Under the pieces are notes generated by a model. That model saw only the letters and a list, made by a program, of their open reading frames with translations, made no database searches and had not been told where the DNA came from. The translations under genes were made by a program, and so were the position numbers. From Planctomycetota bacterium (lineage in GTDB: Bacteria > Planctomycetota > PUPC01), in the NCBI GenBank assembly GCA_003559755.1, contig PWKM01000073.1:1-15847 (forward strand): 15,847 nt of DNA. Direction: 5' to 3'. Positions 1 to 8,292 of this stretch are shown here, one piece after another; the first letter of the stretch is position 1; every line of letters begins with the position of its first letter.

Positions 1-1208
1 ATGCGACGGCTCTCATCGAGACCGACCGCGAGCGGGCCGACGCCCTGCTCGCCCAGGCCCACCGGGCGCTGGCCGATGTCCCAGACGAACCGAGCGTCCA
101 GGTGTATCGAGCGAAACTCGCCCGACACCACAGACCGGACCCCACGGAGGACGCCTGGGCCCGGATCGCCGAGTTGGGAGAGCCGGCCTCGCGCGAACAG
201 GCGCAACAACTCTCGGAGCGGCTCGACGCCTTCGAGGCGGAGTACGCGGGCACGGAGCATCTCGCCGCCCGAGCCCGCCAGATCGCCACGTTGCGGGAGC
301 GCATCCGCAGGCAGATGACTGCTAGGCCGGCCCCGGGACCCGTCTGGAGGCCCCTGTTCGAAGCCGGGAACCTGGACGACTGGGACATCCCGGCGCGGCA
401 TCGCGACAACTGGTCGACGGTCGGGAACCGACTCGAGTTCCGGGGCCCCATCTCGGGCCAACCGCCCGAATCGGCGACCATTAGCCGTACCATAGACGTG
501 GGGCATCACGTCGTCGTCCGGGCCCGATTCCGCAGCCAGGCCGCCATGAACGTCTCCGTCGGCGCCCAAAGAATCCTGCGCCGCCGGGCACACCCCAATT
601 CACCTGAAGCCATCGACGGCCGGGTCTGGGCGGACGCCGGGGCACGTCTTTGCCGCGAGTGCGGCGGCGCCGGACAAACCACCGGGTGGCGAACGGTCGA
701 GCGAATAGTCGGCGGGGAAGTGGTCTCCCATCGGGAACGGGCTACCGTTGAATGCGAGAGCTGCGGCGGAGCCGGAAAGGTGGTGGCGATGTCGGAATAC
801 TGGAGAAGACGTTGGCCGCGGGGCGTCGATCCGATTCCGGTGCTGCGAACCGGGGAGGAGTACTCGGTCATGCTGGTGGGCGTTCAGGGGATGATGGCGA
901 TCCGCGTGTACGACGACCGCGTGGCCTCGCTGGTCCGGGCCGACCCCTGGAGGGGCGTTCTCTGGCGGACAGACGGCGACCGGGTCGATGTCGTCCTCCG
1001 GATCGAGGGGGGCGGCCAGGGCGACGTGGACCCCGACGGTGGGCGGCTCGAGGAACTGGTCACCCGGGCCCAGTTCTGGGATATCGAGTACCGGACCCTC
1101 ACCGAGGGCGAGGCCAGGGACTTCATCCTCGCTCTCATCCGAGAGAAGAGATGGCCGGACGACATGCAGAATCAGGTCCACGAGACCTGGAGAAGGCGGT
1201 TCCCCTGA
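1..1208 (+). CDS. Partial protein: helical region plus DUF1080-like jelly roll interrupted by CxxCxGxG cysteine motifs
   Basis: The 5' end lies outside the window: the frame is open from base 3 with no convincing start, so about 401 C-terminal residues are visible. The first 110 or so are charged and helical, compatible with TPR-like repeats or a coiled coil. From about base 336 a segment rich in DUF1080 (3-keto-disaccharide hydrolase/LamG-like) features begins: phenylalanine followed by GNLDDWD, then WSTVGNRLEF, and near the end FWDIEYRTLT, like the closing strand of that fold. Between these halves, bases 651-776 encode two DnaJ-type cysteine pairs, CRECGGAG and CESCGGAG, about 30 residues apart, which could bind one zinc ion. 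The protein ends with a basic helical tail. It converges on the SIR2-like gene. Enzymatic activity is not implied: no catalytic residues can be assigned and the role is unknown. The reading frame is secure; the domain assignment is moderate. Confidence 0.8.
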   Translation, partial: ATALIETDRERADALLAQAHRALADVPDEPSVQVYRAKLARHHRPDPTEDAWARIAELGEPASREQAQQLSERLDAFEAEYAGTEHLAARARQIATLRERIRRQMTARPAPGPVWRPLFEAGNLDDWDIPARHRDNWSTVGNRLEFRGPISGQPPESATISRTIDVGHHVVVRARFRSQAAMNVSVGAQRILRRRAHPNSPEAIDGRVWADAGARLCRECGGAGQTTGWRTVERIVGGEVVSHRERATVECESCGGAGKVVAMSEYWRRRWPRGVDPIPVLRTGEEYSVMLVGVQGMMAIRVYDDRVASLVRADPWRGVLWRTDGDRVDVVLRIEGGGQGDVDPDGGRLEELVTRAQFWDIEYRTLTEGEARDFILALIREKRWPDDMQNQVHETWRRRFP

Positions 1209-1696
1209 GAACCGCCCGGGCCGATGTGCTCCGGCCGGCGCTCTTCCCCGTATAAGGTGGCAGGTCCTCAGCCGCTCTCTCGATTGGCGCTATGTTCGGC
1301 TGATGTGGTCACTTGGTGGCAGACGCTCGATCTGGATGAGTTGTTCGCTGAAACACTGCCGCGCGGTCGGAACAGTCGGCTGGTCCTGACGAAGCGACAT
1401 CCCAACCAATGGAGGTCGAGCGTCAGATTGGGCAATGACTGAGGCGGAACTCGCGGGATGAAATTCCTGGCGTATACGGTGTGGAAGACGTTTCACACTT
1501 CGATGCGTCGGTCCGTTCGTCGGCCATCAGCGGACGCTGCAGCAGTGGCTCGGCCTGACACTCCCGGCGCGGCGGAGCGGGCCAGATGACACGAAGGAAT
1601 TGATATATATGATGTCCGGCATGTCGTCACGACTTTGCGCCTGTTTTCTCAGAGGCCGAATAGACGCATCCCAGGTCGCGAACTGTTGAACTCGGG
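1209..1696. other. Intergenic region between convergent genes, no intact gene
   Basis: This 488-bp stretch separates the plus-strand jelly-roll gene from the end of the minus-strand SIR2-like gene. No reading frame has a plausible start, ribosome site and recognisable product. The second half is less GC-rich than the flanking operon and includes an AT-rich run near 1600-1612. The first part holds a short transposase-like remnant, listed separately. I see no tRNA, no strong terminator with a T-tract, and no direct-repeat array. It looks like decayed mobile DNA. Confidence 0.6.
1278..1370 (+). pseudogene. Possible transposase remnant (IS1634/IS4-like N-terminal region)
   Basis: The third plus-strand frame encodes WWQTLDLDELFAETLPRGR at 1314-1370, preceded by ADVVT. 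This recalls the segment near the N terminus of IS1634/IS4-type transposases, where a GDV-W-L stretch is followed by 'LDELFAE-LPRGRE' and a conserved VPW. Here the similarity stops right after the arginine, and the frame ends at 1442 with unrelated sequence. No other transposase domain, DDE motif or terminal inverted repeat was found nearby. If correct, it is a heavily decayed insertion sequence next to a lower-GC gene. The match is from memory of the family and is short, so it may be chance. Confidence 0.3.
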
Positions 1697-2902
1697 TTAG
1701 AATTCGAGAGCGCGTTCGACAGAGAACGCTTCCGAGAAGGGCTCTGCATGCACAGAAACATTGCTCGCCGGAATGCCCAACGTCTGCACAATCATGTCGT
1801 AGACGCGATCTGGAGCGGGGTCGATGATCGTGACGCGGGGAACATTGTTACGGGCAATGAAAGCGTCAGTGAAAAGGTTCACGCTACGGTGGTCCGTGTG
1901 GGGGAAGGAGTACCCGATGATGACGATGTGGTCGGCTGCGGTCAAGGCTCTCTCTGCCCTCTTCCAGATGCTTCCGAAAAGGGATCCGAACATTCCGTAG
2001 TCTTTGTTCCTAACCGGCGGGATGATCATTGGCATGGAGACGAGTCCGCTGTCTCCGGCGGTGGGCGGCTGCATCCAAGGCCACTTGAACGTCATTCGCA
2101 AGAGCACATGTCCTTTTTCGGCGGCAAGCCCGGGGTCTTTCAGGTTGGGCGGGTAATAGCCATACGAAAAGGGCTGGTGGCCATCCATGTACCGTCCTTG
2201 CCAAGTGTCATACGGTTTCGTCGTGCTCTCGAAAACGTAAAGCGTCTCGGGCTCGGCTGCTTGGGTCAGGAATACGCCCTTCCCCTCTTCATACGCAAAC
2301 GCACCGGTGAGCCAGTTGGCTGAGCCGTGCAACTTGAGTAGGGCCGCCCCTCCCGCCTCAGTTGGGTCGTGCGGTGGCGCCCAACTGTCACGAAAAACCG
2401 CTCTCGGTTTTACCTTGTACCCCCAGTCTACCGCCCAAGACCGCTCAGTCGCCATAGCCCGGTCCATCAATGTGTCCCAGTTGAACGTTATGACTGTATC
2501 GTGATCATTCAGCAACCGGGCCAGCTTGCAGTGCGCATTGGACACAGGACCGTTCTGAATTTGGTTGACAGTGAATGCGAACATGAACAGCAGTTCTGAG
2601 TAGGCCTTAAACGCGGCAAACGTCTCGTGTTTCTCCGGGGTCCCAGCCGTTCGAAGAAAATGGTCCTGTATCTCGGAATGCAACTCCTCGATATCGACTC
2701 CGGAATTCAAATACGAATACGGCTCCTCTTCCTTGAACTCCTTGATATAGTTGGCGAGAAAGCCCACGAGCACCCACGGGTGGCCCGAAAGAGGCAGAGC
2801 GTGAAACGTCTGGAAAAAATCCCTGGCGACAGGCATCTTTAGTCCCGTTGGTGAGTCAGAATAGCTTTTTGATGCTCCCGCCCCAAGAAGTAGTACCCTC
2901 AC
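1697..2902 (-). CDS. SIR2-like domain protein (candidate NADase, possible phage defence)
   Basis: A 401-residue soluble protein with hallmarks of the bacterial SIR2-like (SIR2_2) family. These are the nucleotide-binding GAGAS at residues 7-11; FNWDTL at 140-145 with the usual Asn141 and Asp143; LHGSANW at 191-197 with the candidate catalytic His192; and IIGYSFPHTDHR at 328-339 near the C terminus. In defence proteins of this class, such as ThsA of Thoeris, the Asn and His are needed for NAD cleavage; both positions look intact. I chose GTG at 2902 because GGAGG lies six bases upstream; a TTG at 2908 is in frame but abuts that GGAGG. Codon use and base composition are less GC-rich than all neighbours, suggesting transfer. 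No partner gene with a TIR, HerA or Argonaute domain is adjacent, so it would act alone. The fold is confident; the defence role is inference. Confidence 0.85.
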   Translation of the reverse strand: MRVLLLGAGASKSYSDSPTGLKMPVARDFFQTFHALPLSGHPWVLVGFLANYIKEFKEEEPYSYLNSGVDIEELHSEIQDHFLRTAGTPEKHETFAAFKAYSELLFMFAFTVNQIQNGPVSNAHCKLARLLNDHDTVITFNWDTLMDRAMATERSWAVDWGYKVKPRAVFRDSWAPPHDPTEAGGAALLKLHGSANWLTGAFAYEEGKGVFLTQAAEPETLYVFESTTKPYDTWQGRYMDGHQPFSYGYYPPNLKDPGLAAEKGHVLLRMTFKWPWMQPPTAGDSGLVSMPMIIPPVRNKDYGMFGSLFGSIWKRAERALTAADHIVIIGYSFPHTDHRSVNLFTDAFIARNNVPRVTIIDPAPDRVYDMIVQTLGIPASNVSVHAEPFSEAFSVERALEF

Positions 2903-2908
2903 ATGCAA

Positions 2909-2913
2909 CCTCC
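2909..2913 (-). promoter_or_regulatory. Ribosome binding site deciding the SIR2-like gene start
   Basis: On the minus strand GGAGG is followed by TTGCAT and then GTG at 2902. The six-base spacing is ideal for this GTG, whereas the in-frame TTG directly abuts the GGAGG and the nearby ATGs are out of frame. Confidence 0.65.
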
Positions 2914-2959
2914 ATTACGTTCGCACGACGAATCACCCAGAAAGCAGTTAGCAATACAA

Positions 2960-2975
2960 CTTGGCAGCGGCCAAG
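2960..2975 (-). terminator. Short perfect hairpin between kinase and SIR2-like genes, weak terminator candidate
   Basis: CTTGGC and GCCAAG form a perfect 6-bp stem around a four-base loop. On the minus strand the stem is followed by TTGTATTG, a poor U-rich tract. It lies downstream of the kinase stop and upstream of the SIR2-like start, where an end to the long operon's transcript would be expected. The stem is short, so the call is tentative. In the same 288-bp gap an interrupted palindrome GTATC-GGTCA-GATAC is present at 3002-3016; it could be an operator for the SIR2-like gene, but nothing confirms that. Confidence 0.25.
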
Positions 2976-3190
2976 AACAGCCATGTTCCCCAGTTCATTG
3001 TGTATCGGTCAGATACCGTCCAATCACGCCGTTCGTCCGCCGTGTGCCGCTCCGGGCTTCGGTGCAGCCCCGGTGCATTCTTGAGACATCCCGGCAGCAA
3101 CGGGCGAGGGGGGCCGAAGGGGAGGCGGGCGCGGTTGGGCGTCGCCTCCGGTTCGATCTCCGGTTCAGGCCGTTCCCCCGGCGTCGGCAC

Positions 3191-5338
3191 CTACGGCCGG
3201 TAATCGGGCGGGGGGTTGGTCCCCGAGCCCGTTCGTTCGCTGCTCGAGTCGATGATGGCCGCCGCGGCCGCCTCTTCGTCGGTCTGTGGCGTCCAGTCGA
3301 GTTTGTATGTTTTGCGCGTGTCGGGCAAGAGGTCGGCGATCGGCACCACTTCTTTTCGTTCGTGGAGCTCTCGGTTGATGCTGAAGGTTCGGACGAGGGT
3401 GATCTGCTCGTCCGTGACATGTCGTACGGTTCCTCTTCGGGTGCCACTTTCCGTCTCAAAGGCGACCTCCTGGCCCTGAAGTTCACGGAGCGTCTTGAGC
3501 GGCCATATGTCGCGTCGGACGGGTATTTCGGGCATCAGTTCCGTGACGTCGGCAACCCGCTGCACCTTCGCGGCCAGGGGCTTGAGCGTCTCGTCGGCGA
3601 GCGCGGCCTGGCCCAGCCGGGCGGCGTGGGCCAGGTCGCCGTCGTCCACCGCCACTCGGATGTCTCGGAGCAGGCTTGCAAACGCATCGTGCGCCTGCTC
3701 CTGGCGACGCATCTCTCTTGCCTGCGGGGTGTTTTCCATTTCGGCTTCAAGCCGTATTCGGAGTTCGGCCACGTCGGCGGTCCGGGGAGCGTATCGGACG
3801 GCCGCCAGTTTGTCGAGTTCGCCCAGTGCTTCGGCGGGGTTGCCGCCCTTGGACAGGTCTTCGGCAGAGGCGATTCCGGCCGCGACCTCTGCCTCCGCCT
3901 CGCGGTGCAACCGCCCCGCAGTCTGTTCGACTCGGTCGGCCAGAACGTCGCTGTACTCGTCCGGCAAAGGATCGGCGAGCAGGAGCAGGGCGGCGTCGTA
4001 GTCCCCGCCCTCAGCAAGCGAGAGGGCCTGCTGCTCGATCCGCCGCCACGCCTGGTCCGCCTCGGCCATCCGGCGGGCCTGAACCTGTGCGAGGGCTTCT
4101 CTCGCCTCGGCGACGACGCCGTCATCGGTCATTTTCCTGATGGCCTCGGTATAGACTCGAACGGCCTCGCGGAGCTCGCCGGGATGGTTCTCCACCCATG
4201 TCCGGGCGCTCGCGAGCAGGGCACGATCGGCGGCTGCAGGATCGACAGCCACCGCGGGCGAGTCCGGTTCCGTCGATTCCGGCCCGGGCATCCGGTGCGA
4301 GGAGGACGCCCGAGCAGGTTCGGCCTCCAGGTCCGCCGGTCGCTGCGTCCCGTCTGAGCGCGTCAGCGCGGCCACCATTATGCCCGACAACACCAGAGCG
4401 ACCGCCGCCGCGCCGGCTCCCAACGCCCAACGGGGCACCAAGCGCCGCTGGGCGGGCTGCTCTGCGGTTTGTGCGGGGCCTCCTCCGGCAAGCGCGCTGT
4501 CGATGTCTTCGAGCAGCATCCGTGCGGTCGAATACCGAGCTTCGCGGTCTCTGGCCATCGCCCTGCGGACGATGACGGCGACAGATTCCGGGAGATGCTC
4601 GTTCGCCGATCTCGGATCGGGCGTCGGGGCGGTCAGGTGCATGGACATCACCTCCGCCCCGGTCTTTCCCATGAACGGGACGGTGCCGGTCAGAAGATGA
4701 TACAGCGTGGCACCGAGCGAGTAGATGTCACACCGGCCGTCGAGGTCGCCTTTGCCCAGCACCTGCTCGGGCGAGATATAGAACGGGGTGCCGAGCGCCA
4801 TGCCCGCCTGGGTGATGGCGGGGTTCTGCCGGACGGTCTCGCGGGCCAGCCCCAGGTCGGCCAGTTTCACGGTCCCGTCCGCCGTGACCAGGATGTTGGT
4901 CGGCTTGACGTCTCGGTGTACGAGTCCGGCCTCGTGGGCGCAGGCCAGGGCCCGAGCGACGTCCCGTGCAATCTCGAGCGCCCGTCGTTGGTCCATCCTT
5001 CCGTCCTTGAGGATGTCGCCGAGGTTGCGCCCACGGACGAACTCCATCGCGAAGTAGTAGTAGATGCCCGCTCGCCCGACGTCGACGGCTCGGACGATGT
5101 TCGGATGCTCCAGCCGCGAGGCCATCTGAGCTTCGCGCATGAAGCGCGCGACGAACTCCTCGTTCTTCGCAAGCCGGGGCGTCAGGACCTTCAGGGCGAC
5201 AACCCGGTCGGTCGCGACCTGCCGCGCCTCGAACACCGCGGCCATCCCGCCCTGGCCGATCTTGCTCAGTATTTCGTAGCCGCCCACCATCAGGCGGGAA
5301 CGACGTGAGGAGGTTGGGTTTCCAGAATCTTCGGTCAT
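3191..5338 (-). CDS. Transmembrane Ser/Thr protein kinase (PknB-like catalytic domain)
   Basis: A 715-residue kinase, last gene of the operon. The catalytic domain spans about residues 21-283: glycine loop GQGGMAAVFEA (28-38), VAIK-type lysine Lys50, catalytic HRDVKPTN (141-148) with Asp143, DLG in place of DFG (161-163), and SPE in the activation segment (189-191). All key residues are present, so it should be active. A single membrane span at about 304-325 separates it from a 390-residue C-terminal part that should lie outside the cytoplasm. This part is mostly charged helices, with a more globular region near the end; no PASTA repeats are seen. The frame stays open 68 codons upstream into the preceding gene, but ATG at 5338 is the start: it overlaps the preceding TGA in an ATGA, and GAGAGG lies just upstream. 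The likely role is relaying an envelope signal from the co-encoded proteins to cytoplasmic targets. Confidence 0.93.
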   Translation of the reverse strand: MTEDSGNPTSSRRSRLMVGGYEILSKIGQGGMAAVFEARQVATDRVVALKVLTPRLAKNEEFVARFMREAQMASRLEHPNIVRAVDVGRAGIYYYFAMEFVRGRNLGDILKDGRMDQRRALEIARDVARALACAHEAGLVHRDVKPTNILVTADGTVKLADLGLARETVRQNPAITQAGMALGTPFYISPEQVLGKGDLDGRCDIYSLGATLYHLLTGTVPFMGKTGAEVMSMHLTAPTPDPRSANEHLPESVAVIVRRAMARDREARYSTARMLLEDIDSALAGGGPAQTAEQPAQRRLVPRWALGAGAAAVALVLSGIMVAALTRSDGTQRPADLEAEPARASSSHRMPGPESTEPDSPAVAVDPAAADRALLASARTWVENHPGELREAVRVYTEAIRKMTDDGVVAEAREALAQVQARRMAEADQAWRRIEQQALSLAEGGDYDAALLLLADPLPDEYSDVLADRVEQTAGRLHREAEAEVAAGIASAEDLSKGGNPAEALGELDKLAAVRYAPRTADVAELRIRLEAEMENTPQAREMRRQEQAHDAFASLLRDIRVAVDDGDLAHAARLGQAALADETLKPLAAKVQRVADVTELMPEIPVRRDIWPLKTLRELQGQEVAFETESGTRRGTVRHVTDEQITLVRTFSINRELHERKEVVPIADLLPDTRKTYKLDWTPQTDEEAAAAAIIDSSSERTGSGTNPPPDYRP

Positions 5339-8292
5339 CGTGTTTCCTCTCTTTCCGCCGGTCTGCCTCCGCCCTCCGGCCCGGGTTCCAGTGCCTGCAG
5401 CCGCCGGTCGGCCGCTTCGGCCAGCCGGTCGAATCGGGCCAGCAGGTCGGGCCTCCCCATCGTCGGGTCCAATGCCCGCAGCTGGCGGACCAGAACGAGC
5501 AGCTGGGCGAGGGAGTTCGGGGCGTCCGTTGCGGCGATGCATTCAGCCCGTTCCACCTGCGCCACCCAGAACAGAACGTGGTCGCGCGGAAGCCCTGAGC
5601 AGAGCGGCGTAAGAATGGATATCGCTTCCGACAGCCGGTTCAATGCCCGCAGACATCGGGCCCGGCCGATCACGAGCTCCACGTCGAGCGGCTGGGCCCG
5701 TTCGGCCGCACCCGCCAGGTCGTCGACCGCCCGCAGCAGCTCGGACCTGGCCCGTTCGGCCCGGTCGGGGCAACTATCGGGGTCCGACACCGCCTGGAGG
5801 GCCGTTCTCGCCCGAACGACGGCGGGCTCCCCCGACTCGCCGAGGCCGACCGAATCCAGAAACACCTCCAGTCGCCCCTCCAGCTGCGACGCGTCCTCCG
5901 CCCCCGGTTCCGGACTCCGGACCGCCAGCCGGAGCGCGGCGGCCTTCCGGCGCACCCGCTCTTGTTCCTGACGGAGCCGCTGGGCGTCCCCGATCTCGAG
6001 CTGTTCGTAGAGCCGGAGCGCCCTCCGAGCCGCATCTGCATCGCCCTGCCGGGACAGTGCATCGGCCAAAAATCTGGCGGCGACGTGAGAGCGGTCGGCG
6101 TCGTCCTCGTGGGCCCGATAAAGCCATTCGGCCCATCGCAGATAGAGGGCCTTCACGGTCGGACCGGACGGCGCTCCCCCGTACTCCAGCTCCGAATGCA
6201 CTCTGTCCAGAAACGACTCGACGAGCTCGACGGACGCCGTCTGGCCGTGCCGTCCCACATGCTCGGCAAGTATGCCGGCGGTCTCCGCAACGGACGCCTC
6301 GGCCAGCGCCTTCAGGAAAAGATACTCGCCCGCCTCGCGCAGGGCCTCGCAGCCCGGCCACCGCTCGCCCAGGCTCGCCAGCCGGGATTGCGCCGTCTCG
6401 TCTCCCAGCCGGGTGTCGCGCAACACCAGCGAGCGAAGCTCACAGAGGCAGCCCCATTCGTTCAAGGTGTTCCTCTCCGCGTCGTCGGAGGAGCCCCTGG
6501 CGATGTCGCCGAGCGTCCTGCTGAACGCCTCCAGCTCATCGGCCAGTTCCTGAACTTCCGAGAGCGGGGGCGGGAATCGTCGGGCCAGCCTGTACCGCTC
6601 TCCGAGCGAGAGCTTCTCAGCCCGGATGCGGAGCGGCGACTCCTCCGGCACCGCCGCCAGCATCCGCATCGCCGACCGGCGCCAGCTCCGGCGGTCGGCG
6701 TCCCGGTCGGCCTCGTCGGCCAGAAGCGAATACTGCGTGGCGCTCGCGATCCGCCACTCGTCGGCGGCGGGGTCGTCGTCCCAATTCCTCGCGAGAATCT
6801 CGAGCGAGTCCGCCAGGGCCAACCGCAGGGCGGGGGGCGGCTGTCGCTGCAGAGCGACGGCGTGGTCCAGGGCGTCCGCGCACATCTTCGCCCGAATCAG
6901 GCCGGCCCGCTTTGCGTGCCGATGCGCGGGATACCGCGACGACAACGCCTTGTACGCGTCCCCTGCCCGCCCGTTCTCTCCCAATCGCAGACGAGCGCTG
7001 CCCGCGAGCCACAAGGCCTCGGCGGCGACCGTCCGATCCCCTCCGCTGTCCGCTTTCGCCCGTTCCGCCAGCAAGGCCGCCCCCCTGTATTGCTCTCGGT
7101 CCTCCTGCCGCTCGCTGTCCGCCAGGTCGAGAGTTCCCCGGTCGGCAAGAGCCACGTCGGCGGTGCGAACCTGGTGCTCGGCCAGCAGGACGAGGACGGG
7201 TGCGGGGGCCCCGCCGGCGTCGTCCGCGGCCCAATGCCGGGCGAACAGTTCCGCGATCGGTTCCCGCACCGCCTCCGACGGGTTGCGCCCCAGGAATTCG
7301 CTGAGGGCGGCGGCGAGGTCCTCGACCGCTTCGCCACGGGCCTCGGGAGCGGCTTCCATCCGCCGGCGGCAAAGCCGCTCGTGAAGCATCGCGGACCGCA
7401 CCTCGATCAGCGGCCTCGGGGTGTCCGCCGGCGAGAGTGCTTGATAGTCTTCGATGGCCTCAACGGCGCCGGCCGCACCGGCGTCAATCCGGGTGAGTGC
7501 CAGCTCGAAGAGCACGTCGTCGAGCGGCTCGCCGTCCCGAGCGTCCCGGGCGAGTCGCGACAGGAGATCGGCCGCGTCCTCGAACCTCCCCTTGTCGCGC
7601 AGGCACCGCGCCTTCAACAGCTGCAACGGACGGCGGCCCGGCCCGGCCTCGGCCGCCAGTTCCTCGATGTCGGCGAGGGCCACGTCGATCAGCCTTCGGC
7701 GCTCGAGCCTGAAGGTGGTGGACGCGGCGAGGTCGTAGGCGGTGAACGCACGGCGCCAGAGCACCGCCTCCAGGACTCGCTCGAGGCGGAGGGCGAGTCC
7801 GGCCTGTTCGGCCAGGCTCGATTCGGCCCATTTCAGCCGCCTCGTCAGGTCGGCGTGTATCGCGTCCAGCTCGCCCAGCGATTCGGCCAGCCACTGGGCC
7901 AGGGTGTCCCGCTCTTCGTCGGTCTCGACGCCGAGCCCCAACCGGGCCAGCAACGGGCGGCCTCGCCGCTCGCCGAGAATCTCCGCCAGCTCGAGCCGAG
8001 CCTCGAACCAATCGACCGTCGCGTCCTCTCGCGCTTCCCTGCCGAGCAGCGTGTTGACCGCCCGGTCCAGGCGGGCCACCCGGGAACGAGCGAGGAGGGT
8101 GACTTCCTGAACGAGCGCCTCGCGTTCCGACCCTGTGGCACGGTCGAGGTCCGACAGGAGGATGCTGATCTCGGCCGCGTCCGACAGGTCGCCCTCACCC
8201 GGATGGCCCGGAGGGTCGGCTCGGGCGGCACCGACGACGAACGCAGCGAAGAGCCCGAGAAGGGCGACCTGAATCCCTGTCTTGCTGCTCAT
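5335..8292 (-). CDS. Large exported helical-repeat (TPR-like) protein
   Basis: A 985-residue protein starting with a clear signal peptide (basic start, hydrophobic core through about residue 20, AARA cleavage-type end near residue 25). The mature part is almost entirely amphipathic helix, rich in Ala, Leu, Arg and Glu, with recurring patterns such as ALWLAGSARLRLGENGRAGDA typical of TPR or SEL1-like solenoids. No enzymatic motif is visible. Its ATG overlaps the stop of the upstream ExbD gene in an ATGA, and its own stop overlaps the kinase start the same way, so synthesis of all three is probably translationally coupled. A solenoid outside the cytoplasm could bind the ExbD or kinase extracytoplasmic regions as a scaffold. 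That is inference from position; the specific family is not recognised. Confidence 0.85.
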   Translation of the reverse strand: MSSKTGIQVALLGLFAAFVVGAARADPPGHPGEGDLSDAAEISILLSDLDRATGSEREALVQEVTLLARSRVARLDRAVNTLLGREAREDATVDWFEARLELAEILGERRGRPLLARLGLGVETDEERDTLAQWLAESLGELDAIHADLTRRLKWAESSLAEQAGLALRLERVLEAVLWRRAFTAYDLAASTTFRLERRRLIDVALADIEELAAEAGPGRRPLQLLKARCLRDKGRFEDAADLLSRLARDARDGEPLDDVLFELALTRIDAGAAGAVEAIEDYQALSPADTPRPLIEVRSAMLHERLCRRRMEAAPEARGEAVEDLAAALSEFLGRNPSEAVREPIAELFARHWAADDAGGAPAPVLVLLAEHQVRTADVALADRGTLDLADSERQEDREQYRGAALLAERAKADSGGDRTVAAEALWLAGSARLRLGENGRAGDAYKALSSRYPAHRHAKRAGLIRAKMCADALDHAVALQRQPPPALRLALADSLEILARNWDDDPAADEWRIASATQYSLLADEADRDADRRSWRRSAMRMLAAVPEESPLRIRAEKLSLGERYRLARRFPPPLSEVQELADELEAFSRTLGDIARGSSDDAERNTLNEWGCLCELRSLVLRDTRLGDETAQSRLASLGERWPGCEALREAGEYLFLKALAEASVAETAGILAEHVGRHGQTASVELVESFLDRVHSELEYGGAPSGPTVKALYLRWAEWLYRAHEDDADRSHVAARFLADALSRQGDADAARRALRLYEQLEIGDAQRLRQEQERVRRKAAALRLAVRSPEPGAEDASQLEGRLEVFLDSVGLGESGEPAVVRARTALQAVSDPDSCPDRAERARSELLRAVDDLAGAAERAQPLDVELVIGRARCLRALNRLSEAISILTPLCSGLPRDHVLFWVAQVERAECIAATDAPNSLAQLLVLVRQLRALDPTMGRPDLLARFDRLAEAADRRLQALEPGPEGGGRPAEREETR

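Noticed and set aside
1209..1240. Possible terminator hairpin after the left-edge gene (GGCCG/CGGCC)
   Set aside because: Only 5 bp of stem and no T-tract.
1290..1496. Short minus-strand open frame in the intergenic region
   Set aside because: No ribosome site, no recognisable motif, and it overlaps the transposase-like remnant on the other strand.
2903..4357. Long plus-strand open frame (484 codons) opposite the kinase tail
   Set aside because: It spans the intergenic region and the antisense of a well-supported kinase gene; no recognisable domain and no sensible start.
5339..5542. N-terminal extension of the kinase frame by 68 codons
   Set aside because: The extension overlaps the end of the helical-repeat gene, is Gly/Pro/Arg-rich, and ATG at 5338 has a ribosome site and an ATGA overlap.
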